A model generated the notes under the pieces. The model had not been told where the DNA came from. It did no database searches and worked only from the letters and a program-made list of their open reading frames with translations. DNA of 64,000 nucleotides from Owenia fusiformis (taxonomy: Eukaryota > Annelida > Polychaeta > Sabellida > Oweniidae): the NCBI GenBank assembly GCA_903813345.2, contig CAIIXF020000001.1, forward strand, positions 17,381,915 to 17,445,914. The letters run 5' to 3'. Position numbers and translations under genes: made by a program. Position 1 is the first letter of the stretch. Each line of letters starts with the position of its first letter. Below, piece by piece: positions 27,601-32,822 of the stretch.

Positions 27601-28553
27601 TTTTCTACAAATCATAGCAGGATGCTGCTCATCTTCTAAATTACAAAGATATTGCAAAATTGATCGGGCATTCACTGACCCAGCTCATGGAATGAATTGG
27701 AATACCCTTGGACCAAGCGTGCATAATGGTTCATCCAAAGGTTTTTGGGCTATCTGTAACTTGTGTGGACTAAGCCTGAACATGCAGATAGCCTACCTAT
27801 AATTCTTATTTTGGATATTTAAATAGATTTGTTTTTAAAATTATATGACTGTTGTATTTCTGTTTGTTTCAGACTGGCTGGGACACATGGGCTATAGTAG
27901 CTTTAGTGTTGGGGGTTTTTGCTCTCTTCATTATTGGAATGGTACTCATCGTTTTAGTTTTAAGATTGTAAGTTGTATTTAATAGCCTTAAATTTTACAG
28001 AATCATTGTACTTAATGATTGAAAATCAATAACATTTTAATGAAGTTTGTTCTGTTTGTTATTTCTAATACAGTGTAGATACTGTATAGTAGAGTGAAGT
28101 GGAGAACCAAAATATTAAAATGAACCATGTGAACTTACTTACTTATTGGTCAACTTACTTTCCAACACAAAATAGAATGCAAAATATAATTCAAAACAAC
28201 TTTTTGAAAAGTCGCATTTAGTTAAACTAATTGAGCAAAACATTTAAATGAATCGGGATTTCAGATTAAAACTTCTTAAAATCAAATGTTTTATATTTCC
28301 ATTGCTTTGCAGTACAAGAAGAAAGGGGAAATCACCTGACCAAGAATCTGGAAGATCAAGCGAGGACAAAAATAACATTATAGTACATCATCACAATGGT
28401 CATCCCAATAATCACCAGAGGGGCCATAAGCGTGCAACTAAACGATCAAATTCCCCTACAAGGTCAAAAAATAACACAGGCTTTGGCTATTATGATTCAA
28501 GTGAACCTTATGGTATCAATGGACCATTACATTACGAAGCTAAGGTTCTTTAA
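159..28553 (+). CDS. Giant tandem-repeat single-pass membrane protein (3' part; 5' end outside window)
   Basis: I do not recognise this gene by name. Fifty exons splice in one continuous frame (8,983 nt; 2,993 aa plus stop). About 25 units of ~105-130 residues follow each other. Each begins with a W/Y-rich strand (type W-K-I-x-Y), then a Pro/Asp loop, a short helix, a strand like 'YTIV', a strand like 'FSVYFNSEV', a helix ending in 'AW', and finally a short strand 'VxIxxxEEVxxxTG' on its own small exon. This betaalphabetabetaalphabeta order resembles SEA/ferredoxin-like folds, but the SEA cleavage motif (G-SVVV) is not seen; the fold is inference. The units contain few cysteines. The C-terminus has a basic unit with a furin-type site, an acidic unit, a Thr-rich stalk, one membrane helix (exon 27873-27967) and a ~79-aa tail. 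Likely a type I surface protein with an extracellular array. The signal peptide and first exons must lie left of position 1. Confidence 0.85.
845..1375 (+). CDS. Repeat unit 2 (exons 845-1128 and 1315-1375)
   Basis: The A exon encodes IEYEILYVM at its start and QLYMSDYVTQTDL before the helix. The B exon (LTCFIINQEELFSASL) ends phase 2 at AA|GTAAGT. Frame and phases fit the array. Confidence 0.8.
1449..1614 (+). pseudogene. Degenerate repeat unit 3 (decayed A exon)
   Basis: After a weak AG at 1447-1448 the frame reads CTLRILWRVRQALGD, then EHIYVVRSDD and VCLVIAKKITE, the expected strand-strand order of an A unit. About 30 middle codons are missing and a TAA lies at 1612-1614. A good donor-like GTATGT occurs at 1579, but no matching B exon was found before unit 4. 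Exon 2B (phase 2) joins exon 4A directly, so this unit is probably skipped. Confidence 0.5.
2011..2650 (+). CDS. Repeat unit 4 (exons 2011-2300 and 2596-2650)
   Basis: The A exon reads QPVFEITFGFHLNE, and GFTIYLDMSLKVTDEQ precedes the helix. The B exon (DVTMQLITQTAYIDSQG) ends GG|GTAAGT. Standard phases. Confidence 0.82.
2951..3683 (+). CDS. Units 5 and 6 (exons 2951-3219 and 3372-3683, the second a B5+A6 fusion)
   Basis: Exon 2951-3219 is a normal A exon (ETVYELLVSISVNN; FAVYLYFYKEVRLMD). Exon 3372-3683 starts with a B strand (GSVTLSIFKQNEYVIAETT) and runs directly into the next A unit (TVYRAGCFINTG ... LYSFYTNLEISADNIETL), so the B-to-A intron is absent here. It ends phase 1 at TATA|GTAAGA. 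Confidence 0.8.
3883..4246 (+). CDS. B6 + unit 7 + B7 in a single exon
   Basis: One 364-nt exon encodes VDIKIIKQEEVLTITG (B), an A unit (GVAYTIVTD; LHKVYFSKKIKENRFDKL) and a second B strand (VEVEIVKQEEHIKEFG), then GG|GTAAGT. Two introns usual for the array are missing, and the A part lacks the aromatic W-x-I-x-Y opening strand. Confidence 0.8.
4426..4962 (+). CDS. Repeat unit 8 (exons 4426-4715 and 4905-4962)
   Basis: The A exon opens QSIWKVIYLVSTVN and has TFYVSFSRAILVMDLQNV before the helix ending in AW. The B exon (TKLVFGSLTEYITK) ends AA|GTAAGT. Confidence 0.85.
5123..5500 (+). CDS. Repeat unit 9 with fused A and B (single exon, GC donor)
   Basis: The exon opens GCRVWKIEYSLRIYDQ and ends with the B strand LEVAVQDMEEVVLNR. 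The phase-2 donor is AG|GCAAGT, the consensus of GC-AG introns; the frame continues in exon 5718 (AG+A = Arg). Confidence 0.8.
5718..6139 (+). CDS. Repeat unit 10 (exons 5718-5980 and 6082-6139)
   Basis: The A exon opens KSYWRLIYSLSIGDLVL and contains FNYTLAVLGS and FTLLLDSPIGFKDFDNV. The B exon reads KVTIEFGTVEEVVSYER, then AG|GTAATA. Very regular unit. Confidence 0.87.
6536..6862 (+). CDS. Repeat unit 11 with fused A and B (single exon)
   Basis: The exon opens SFWQISLFVTENGIDI and has SFSVYFNSEVTRTNLEVL. The B strand DVVVTLGVQEEVLSLTG follows without an intron, then GG|GTAAGT. Confidence 0.87.
7040..7493 (+). CDS. Repeat unit 12 (exons 7040-7317 and 7439-7493)
   Basis: The A exon opens SSYWRINYFLDIDDKPID; the B exon reads DVMVTLGHHEEYLLPTG, then GG|GTAAGC. 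The following intron holds a mariner-like element (7549-8681). Confidence 0.87.
7549..8681. mobile_element. Mariner-like element with TA duplication
   Basis: Inverted termini CGAGGGGTGATTCAAAAGTA and its complement lie at 7549 and 8681, flanked by TA at 7547-7548 and 8682-8683. A minus-strand transposase fragment is inside. At 1,133 bp with only the N-terminal part readable, it is non-autonomous. Confidence 0.85.
7950..8288 (-). pseudogene. Mariner transposase N-terminal fragment
   Basis: A 112-codon reading frame with the paired helix-turn-helix character of mariner transposases: 'LSRQAIERWYKHFNEGDTRV' and a basic linker 'KRSGRPKTGRTD'. The catalytic DDE/D half is not readable. It lies inside the TIR element, on the minus strand. 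Confidence 0.65.
8807..9846 (+). CDS. Repeat unit 13, A exon split by an extra intron (8807-8971, 9313-9416, 9789-9846)
   Basis: The first exon opens DSVWKLYYYIYYDD and stops at AG|GTAATA (phase 2). The second reads FKTAFGLFLSRPILDVDI and the helix ending IW. The B exon reads GIRINIISRARHIQSNG. The extra intron falls before the third strand. Confidence 0.83.
9601..9754. repeat. 154-bp foldback with hammerhead-ribozyme-like core
   Basis: The 34-bp arms 9601-9634 and 9721-9754 are perfect inverted repeats. Between them are GACGTTT (9647-9653), CTGAAGA (9675-9681), a 7-bp hairpin GTAGGAT/ATCCTAC (9683-9700) and GAAACGTC (9701-9708). CTGANGA, stem II and GAAA match the hammerhead order, with GACGTTT pairing AAACGTC as stem III. 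Stem I is imperfect. Confidence 0.6.
10009..11102 (+). CDS. Repeat unit 14 (exons 10009-10289 and 11045-11102)
   Basis: The A exon opens AVVWKILYTLDIEGKLQNP; GLYNVYISHKVLQEDFVAF precedes the helix with IW. The B exon reads DVEIVIRSSEEQLLSTG, then GG|GTAAGT. The intron contains the TIR element 10400-10878. Confidence 0.86.
10400..10878. mobile_element. Short TIR element in intron
   Basis: Ends AGGTGGATTGGATCGAA (10400-10416) and TTCGATCCAATCCACCT (10862-10878) are inverted. No transposase frame is seen and the target duplication is unclear. Class not assigned. Confidence 0.55.
11264..11771 (+). CDS. Repeat unit 15 (exons 11264-11538 and 11720-11771)
   Basis: The A exon opens SGWLLLFSVYADGMLMDA and contains FKYSVLNLPAQG and MYFSIIVDNVVGIDDL. 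The B exon reads LLEVTMAEEVVALGS, then GA|GTATGT. Confidence 0.85.
12812..14296. repeat. Nested TGTCCCCACC-ended repeat with (TCTG)n head
   Basis: It starts TGTCCCCACCACATAGTG and ends with the complement-type CACCACTTGGTGGGGACA. A (TCCG/TCTG)n microsatellite lies near the left end (about 12855-12910), followed by 'gccatttt' motifs and a tandem array. Confidence 0.6.
13385..14290. repeat. 163-bp tandem array
   Basis: The landmark 'GCCATTTTGGATTTTCCG' or a close variant recurs at about 13386, 13549, 13712, 13874, 14037 and 14200, a spacing of 162-163 bp, with 'TTGTCTGTAAAGTCTTGTCT' and 'CAGGGATGATTCTTAGTAT' in each copy. Confidence 0.75.
14716..16028 (+). CDS. Repeat unit 16 (exons 14716-15005 and 15959-16028)
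   Basis: The A exon reads GTDVYWKVLYYVYNID, then LLYTLINTKS, LYGLYFDKEVSKERYDDV and AW. The B exon reads SFELKIVRQEEIIQKSQR, then AG|GTATGG. Confidence 0.87.
15131..15800. repeat. Dispersed repeat with palindromic core, copy 1
   Basis: The intron sequence resembles 48965-49455 (shared 'CATTATTT..TTTTTAAAGAATG', 'GTGCATTGAAGCT', 'TTATTTCTYATAAAA' blocks). The part 15683-15781 folds back around CCTCAGGCCTTCGGCC. No coding content. Confidence 0.5.
16206..16879 (+). CDS. Repeat unit 17 (exons 16206-16471 and 16825-16879)
   Basis: The A exon opens SSKWKIFYSINIDTSLN; AFKLAFDSFLIDTDIDNV precedes the helix ending AW. The B exon reads TLTIEVARVEEYIHITG, then GG|GTATGA. Confidence 0.87.
17072..17585 (+). 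CDS. Repeat unit 18 (exons 17072-17331 and 17522-17585)
   Basis: The A exon opens RPRWSLYYYISYNGRVVHP and contains GQYNIIDLEN and SYVVQLSRAVLAIDYDAF. The B exon reads DIALVLSGQREYIQQNG, then GG|GTATGT. Confidence 0.87.
17799..18381 (+). CDS. Repeat unit 19 (exons 17799-18073 and 18327-18381)
   Basis: The A exon opens DAAWELIYFVTKDDEVLNP; LFSIQLTKEIFETDFEL precedes the helix ending AW. The B exon reads AISVIQQEPCVDRNTR, then AG|GTGAGT. Confidence 0.86.
18560..19164 (+). CDS. Repeat unit 20 (exons 18560-18834 and 19098-19164)
   Basis: The A exon opens TPIWKLLFEVTPSLSDV and has YEINLNLRIPRQHLSQF. The B exon reads AEVEVVIGRQVKYRTNNR, then AG|GTGAGT. Confidence 0.85.
19316..20684 (+). CDS. Repeat unit 21 (exons 19316-19587 and 20588-20684)
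   Basis: The A exon opens NFPFITKAFIFLEVNDV; RLELHISSRVSRKNFDDF precedes the helix with TW. The B exon is unusually long (97 nt), with ELQATWKNK inserted before MDIELINREEYIGDDR. The intron carries the repeat 19671-20438. Confidence 0.83.
19671..20438. repeat. ATCCCAACGAAC-ended repeat, copy 1
   Basis: It starts ATCCCAACGAACGAAGTTCG and ends GTTCGTTGGGATTTGCTACT plus a short tail (inverted 12-bp core). A (TCCG/TCAG)n microsatellite lies at about 19711-19796. It closely matches 56405-57224. No coding capacity. Confidence 0.75.
21024..21645 (+). CDS. Repeat unit 22 (exons 21024-21286 and 21570-21645)
   Basis: The A exon opens SIYHKLIYYLFYDATVLNP; LYTVFLSDNLDLEEVENIT precedes the helix with SW. 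The B exon reads DTISIELLLAQPWVAEYG, then GG|GTAAGT. Confidence 0.86.
21861..22338 (+). CDS. Repeat unit 23 (exons 21861-22120 and 22284-22338)
   Basis: The A exon opens KFCTKVVYIVKVNDIRYNP, contains an acidic stretch (FELEIDEDATYELF) and LNFDIIVNRLVLASERQ, and ends in AW. The B exon reads LEVDIILSEELEGAK, then AA|GTAAGC. Confidence 0.86.
22385..22659. mobile_element. 275-bp MITE with CTCCTCAAAAAAAG ends
   Basis: CTCCTCAAAAAAAGTTAAGG at the left and its complement at the right, with TA duplications at 22383-22384 and 22660-22661. Mariner/Tc1-type non-autonomous element without a reading frame. Confidence 0.85.
22951..24961 (+). CDS. Repeat unit 24 (exons 22951-23207 and 24901-24961)
   Basis: The A exon opens SVPVYRITYSVKSKGIYLE and has WFRLYRLKLRRGLRKSDEA, then AW. 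The B exon reads SDVTITIRKRQHRRRTN, a basic version of the B strand, then TG|GTGAGA. The 1.7-kb intron carries two mariner-type elements. Confidence 0.85.
23382..23492. mobile_element. Short CGAGG-ended mariner-type MITE
   Basis: The right end is the complement of CGAGGGGTGATGAAAAAGTC, next to TA. The left end (AGGCGATCCAAAAGTATTGG) is a diverged match. About 110 bp, no frame. Confidence 0.55.
23776..24742. mobile_element. Mariner-like element with ~190-bp inverted ends
   Basis: Ends CAGGGTGACCCAAAAAAAAT and complement, with TA at 23774-23775 and 24743-24744. The inverted similarity extends about 190 bp inward on both sides. A decayed plus-strand transposase remnant lies between. Confidence 0.85.
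24255..24456 (+). pseudogene. Tc1/mariner-type transposase C-terminal remnant
   Basis: A frame with KDGATPHTSNDSIAWLTSHF and, 34 codons later, HSLDLNASDFYIRGYLKV. This matches the 'DGAxPH' and 'SPDLNPxDFxLWGYLK' blocks of Tc1/mariner DDE transposases, with the expected W and P replaced. An in-frame stop follows at about 24456. Confidence 0.65.
25223..25841 (+). CDS. Basic unit 25 with furin-type site (exons 25223-25461 and 25712-25841)
   Basis: The A exon opens NKLVYVWYTVVVNTND but then becomes very Lys/Arg-rich (KKPRRRNVTKILRKYK; ERCVGCKGKKSK) and has an Ala/Pro stretch before NAWRAANP. The B exon is long (130 nt) and contains GRKGDKGRRKRQSDASSD; RRKR (codons 25774-25785) fits a furin-type consensus. 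It ends in an acidic run (EDDVVFTDDDG), then GG|GTTAGT. Confidence 0.85.
25972..26509 (+). CDS. Acidic unit 26 (exons 25972-26204 and 26437-26509)
   Basis: The A exon opens NELEGVEYVVGVDGEEPDP and is rich in Asp/Glu, with EECGCEPSKQNKVTVTGDV and a helix ending EANPG. The B exon reads DYTVSLLKVEPGTWEHDGE, then AC|GTGAGT. The phases still follow the array. Confidence 0.82.
26672..26788 (+). CDS. Truncated unit 27 exon
   Basis: A 117-nt exon opens KPVSKLTYKVSCTGDGCDIG, like the first strand of an A unit with two Cys, and ends AG|GTATGA in phase 2 rather than phase 1. It can join either 27207 or 27324 in frame. Confidence 0.7.
27207..27323 (+). other. Possible alternative or longer exon before the stalk
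   Basis: A tidy acceptor (tttttgctatcag) precedes 27207 and the frame is open into the next exon, encoding TKGRALSVLKVPVCYM and a hydrophobic stretch. A donor-like GTATGT at 27244 would be phase 0 and does not fit exon 27324. Either an alternative exon continuous with the stalk exon, or intron. Confidence 0.35.
27324..27483 (+). CDS. Thr-rich stalk exon of the membrane protein
   Basis: A strong acceptor (ttactttttag) leads to MVVIDQGDINIPE and five 7-residue repeats of VTTKPGD type, then SGGTLSQ and a phase-0 donor CAG|GTTTGA. The Thr/Pro-rich repeat suggests an O-glycosylated stalk just outside the membrane. Confidence 0.82.
27361..27465 (+). repeat. 21-bp coding minisatellite (5 copies)
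   Basis: Five 21-bp units (27361, 27382, 27403, 27424, 27445) of the type GATGTCACAACTAAACCTGG. The last two are more diverged. Confidence 0.9.
27873..27967 (+). CDS. Transmembrane exon
   Basis: Encodes TGWDT followed by an unbroken hydrophobic helix (WAIVALVLGVFALFIIGMVL and more) and LVLRF at the junction. Donor TT|GTAAGT, phase 2. The only clear membrane span in the visible protein. Confidence 0.92.
28313..28553 (+). CDS. Cytoplasmic tail exon with stop codon
   Basis: Begins with the stop-transfer sequence TRRKGKSPDQE and carries a His-rich part (IIVHHHNGHPNNHQRGHKR), basic Ser/Thr-Pro motifs (KRSNSPTRS) and a Tyr-containing end (GFGYYDSSEPYG), finishing EAKVL with TAA at 28551-28553. 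Confidence 0.92.
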
Positions 28554-29288
28554 CACACATTTTTTAAATACAAATTAGAATTAAATACTAATTCATGGAG
28601 TACACATTGATTTAGCACACATTTACATGTTCCAGAAAGACTATCAGAATATTAGAGTGCCCAGTGAAACAAAGCACATGTAAGTGCATTAAATTCCTAA
28701 TATATAACCAATTGCTGTTTGAATCCATTTTAATCAAATGCCTATTGAAATTACTACGTTAACCAAAGACTGTACCACTTGAGTGAAGCCTGGTTTTTGG
28801 TTAAACCAAAAATAGAAATGATAACTGTTTTTAGTTTCAATATTTTATGATTCCTAAGGCCTGGCATCTACAAAAATATGTGTGGTCAATGATGTTATAA
28901 TCTTTGAAACATATTTACCGGTAGTTGAAATGCTCAGTATATTTTATAAGAAATCTAGATAGACTAAGAGGACGTAGGTTTTAAAAATAAGTACATCACA
29001 TATTACAATATTTTAAGCATATATTTTTGTATTCACAATGCACCAGTACATGTACAGTATTTAGAATATATACTCACAAAGATTATATTTTCATATACAA
29101 CTATTCAAAATGAAACATTTCATATATTTACCTGATCAAAAATGACCAAATGAGATGTTATTGTATCAAAATAATTGTATTGTACATAATTGTACTTAAA
29201 ACTATATGGAGTAAATGATGCATTTACATAGACTAAAGCAACAGTTAACCACATATGATTACATTTTGTAAACTTTTGATTTTTAAGT

Positions 29289-29294
29289 AATAAA
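29289..29294 (+). terminator. Poly(A) signal of the giant membrane protein gene
   Basis: AATAAA about 740 nt after the stop codon, followed by an AT-rich stretch. First convincing signal on this strand. Confidence 0.5.
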
Positions 29295-29450
29295 GCTGAT
29301 TATTAAGTACCTGAACTACTTACAAAATTCTTGTTTCTGACTTTATTTTCTGCATATATAATAATCAACACACCTTATAAGACACAAGGTGTAACAAGTA
29401 TATTCAACTTATATCCTGTGTTGTGTAAGGCATATCGACAGAACTACATA

Positions 29451-30036
29451 CGAGGGTATATCATAAAGTTCTCATAATATCTCTCTAATTTTTTTACTTT
29501 TCAATATATTCTGATGAATTTTTCACAGAATATGTAGTATAGAATGCTCCATTAATCTATCAAAAAATATTTGGTATAACAGAAATATTATTTAAGAAAT
29601 GGTTTCCATAGTAACCGGAAATCAAGGCACACGGGGCAAATAAAAAATCGTGCAGGAAAAGTCCCAACTAACCATGTTTAAATGCATAATAAGTTATCAA
29701 ATAAGCTATGAAACACATCAAATTGTTAAATACCATGTATTCTTGACTTTTTTAAACTATTATAATGGTCATGTGAATTGTGTGATCTCATAATGGATGA
29801 TTGTAATGCTTCATTAGAAGTGATGTTAGACACTACAACTGTTTTGTCAAGTTTTCCAAGGAAAGTCGATTTTCCACTTTAGTTCATCTTAAATAAATGA
29901 TAGACCACGCATAGGGTGCAATTATGTTGATATCTTTGCAACATATTTGTTTAGATCATATTTAACATAACATTAGAATATATTGAAAAATAAAAAAATT
30001 AGAGAGATATTATGAGAACTTTATGATATACCCTCG
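29451..30036. mobile_element. 586-bp CGAGG-ended TIR element
   Basis: Inverted ends of about 70 bp beginning CGAGGGTATATCATAAAGTT, with TA duplications (29449-29450, 30037-30038). No open frame; non-autonomous mariner-type element. Confidence 0.85.
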
Positions 30037-31247
30037 TATATATATAAACTTGTTATCACCGGGAATTAAAAAAGCAAAATAAAAAACCTCAATAAAAAAC
30101 TTAATACACTGTTTAACACCTTAACAGCTTCAAAATGTGAATGGTTTATCACCAATGCTGCACCCCTCCCCCAATTGTTGAATTTTTGCCTGTGTAACAC
30201 TTCAGAAAGTTACAAAGGTTTTTGTCAATATAACAGTTAATAAAGATTGTCAATATTACTGAACATACATCATAGGGCAAATACTTGTGATAGAAATATG
30301 TAACTTGTATCTTAAACTAAAGTAGAAACAGCTCCCCGTATTAATCTGACAGGAATAGGTATTTTTATCCTGGCTAGGACCAAAGACAGTTCAAGCCAGC
30401 ACAGGCCTTTTATCGAGTTAGCAGCACGTTTTTGCTAAAATGCTTCGTATATTAACCCTGTTGTATATCAGGTACCTATGGTTACCCTACTTAAAAACAT
30501 ATCAATAAATTGATTAATGATACAAACCTACATCAAAGGAATGGGTATCCCACAGAATTACAATACTGCACCTATCAATTTATGATCACTTAATGTCTTG
30601 GGGGAGAGGGTGGTGGTACATCATGTAAATAATATAGGTTTGTTAATGATTCAAGTCAAATCAAGTTCATGAAATACATCCTTCTGGGGCACTTTTTTAT
30701 GTGATTTCATTGAATAATGTTTTTATTTAGGACATTGTATATCAACAGTTAATTAGATGCTTTAGAAACCAACCAAAGTTGCTGTAATACAGTGACTTTG
30801 GAGTGCAATGTGCATTATGTATCACATGCCATGAAAATAAGGATATATTTACATTACATCAACTGATCAGGTTGCTTGAAATATTTCAGTCATCAAAGAA
30901 ACATGATTATCATAAATCAATAGATGGACATCATTCTTCATGTGCATTGTTTGGATCCACTACCTGCATATAAAGAAACTAACTGTATAATACTTAACTA
31001 ACATATTTTTGGGTAATGACTTGAAACCAACATCAAATGACCCAAAGTTTGAAGACTGTTTTTCATGTACAATGTATATGCAATATAATATAATAACAGC
31101 ATAACATATTGAAAGAATAATACAAAATAAATTCAGCAGTCAAAACAACCTGTATTTTCAACTATAACAAACATGGGCGTTAGCTTAATTCTAAAAATTG
31201 CATTTTTCATTTCTAAAATCAAGTCTTATACAACATCAGATACAGCC

Positions 31248-31253
31248 TTTATT
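31248..31253 (-). terminator. Candidate TUT1 poly(A) signal
   Basis: TTTATT on the plus strand reads AATAAA on the minus strand, about 370 nt past the TUT1 stop. Confidence 0.4.
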
Positions 31254-31622
31254 ATGTAATATTATATTACACTTGGAAGCACCATTCATTATAAACTCAG
31301 TTCACAAATTCTTGAAACATGCATCTAGATTAACCCATATTTCCAATGCTTAACTATTGTACGCATATAAATATGGTTCATATATCACACCCAATGTAAT
31401 ACTCTGTTATGTATACTCAATTATGTGTAATTGTCTTGGAAACTTGTTAATCAAGGAAGAGCTGATGGCACCATCTTCAACCGTTTTCAGCTTTCTATAT
31501 TTCACCTCAGAAAGCATGAAAATAAACTTTCTAGATACTTCTAGATACTCATGCTGTGACAAAATTTAACAGCTAAATAGCAGTACAGTTCTAAAGTAGG
31601 TATACACCAAGATAATTGTCAA

Positions 31623-32822
31623 TCAATCTAGATATCTGTTTATAATTCTGATCAGATACGGCTTTATAAAGCCCAGAAAGCTAGATGTATGTCCCTTCGT
31701 GTCTTTGATCTCCACATTGACACATGAATTAGTTGACCCCACATTACTTTTCAAGCAAATTGTAAATTCCACGGGAATTGTACATTTTCTAGCGCTATCC
31801 TTCATTATATATTGCGTGATAAGTTTTTCCAGCTCTAATGAATCATCTATTTGTTTTTCTCGTAATATTTTTTGCCTGACCTTTTTTCTGTTTTCCCAAA
31901 CGCCAAAAGAATTAGTACATGTAAGACTGATCTCTTTGGTATTGTCTATACTGTCATTTAAGGTTTTTGAATCTTCTGAATCTTTGGATTGCTCTTCAGC
32001 AATCGTGTCAACCTTCTTTTGCCCACTTTCACTGGTGTTAAACATTGCCTGAAGCAATTCAGTGTTACTGCTTGCTACTTTAATCACTGTGGGGCAACTG
32101 GGACTGATTTGATCAGAATTCCCAATGTTACCACAGATACCATTTTGATTATTTGCTGCTCTATCACCCGTATTGTTCATATCCGACACCTCTGCATCGA
32201 CTGTGCAACTGTTGTCCAATTTTGATTTCTTTGAATTATTCGAGATATCACTATCAGGTGAAAGTCTCTTTGTTGTCTTATCGCTGTCACCCTCCTTACA
32301 CACTGATCCCCCTGCAGGGTTCAACAAAGTGTTAACGTTTGGTCCAAGTTGCCCTTCTTCAAGACCATGTTGAGATTTCACGATGCAGGTAAATCCCAAT
32401 ACATTTTCCATGACCTTATGAACAAAACGACACACACGCTGACACCAGACATGTTTCCCATTGGGATCTAGCAATAGTGCCTTGGTGAATTCATTCATAA
32501 CGTTACACCCTGGTAGGTTGATGGGAAAAGTGGCTGGGTTCAAGCTTAAAGATGACCCAACAACTTGAACTGCCTGTGTGGCCAGGGGGAGCTGTATAGA
32601 CATAGCAGTTGTGGCACTGACCCCTCCAGGAGGGAGCTCACCGGACAATAAGTATGTCAGTCCCCAGCTGTCATCTACCTGAGGCTTGCTAAATATTTCG
32701 CTTTGACATTTCCTGTGAGCTACACTCAGTTCTGCAATGATTTTAGTCCTTGTCTTGTCATTGATGGTGGCAGCAATATTGTGGTTCAATACAAATGGGT
32801 CCTGAACACACATTGGCATTAC
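31623..32822 (-). CDS. TUT1: TUT1 exon 10 (PAP-associated end, NLS-like region, KA-1-like C-terminus)
   Basis: 399 codons plus TGA. Starts [20 protein letters not shown] (family 'QDPF..HN' motif), then DSWGLTYLL, a Ser/Asn/Lys-rich low-complexity part with [11 protein letters not shown] and KKSKLD, and a folded end [18 protein letters not shown]. Confidence 0.92.
   Translation of the reverse strand, partial: VMPMCVQDPFVLNHNIAATINDKTRTKIIAELSVAHRKCQSEIFSKPQVDDSWGLTYLLSGELPPGGVSATTAMSIQLPLATQAVQVVGSSLSLNPATFPINLPGCNVMNEFTKALLLDPNGKHVWCQRVCRFVHKVMENVLGFTCIVKSQHGLEEGQLGPNVNTLLNPAGGSVCKEGDSDKTTKRLSPDSDISNNSKKSKLDNSCTVDAEVSDMNNTGDRAANNQNGICGNIGNSDQISPSCPTVIKVASSNTELLQAMFNTSESGQKKVDTIAEEQSKDSEDSKTLNDSIDNTKEISLTCTNSFGVWENRKKVRQKILREKQIDDSLELEKLITQYIMKDSARKCTIPVEFTICLKSNVGSTNSCVNVEIKDTKGHTSSFLGFIKPYLIRIINRYLD

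Larger units (their letters stand above)
28554..31622. other. Convergent intergenic region / 3' UTRs
   Basis: Lies between the stop codons of the giant gene (+) and TUT1 (-). It holds the probable 3' UTRs and the TIR element 29451-30036. The rest is AT-rich with no gene I can support. Confidence 0.6.

Noticed and set aside
31699-32052. Plus-strand frames opposite TUT1 exon 10
   Set aside because: The minus-strand frame is a clear TUT1 C-terminus; the opposite frames are shadows.
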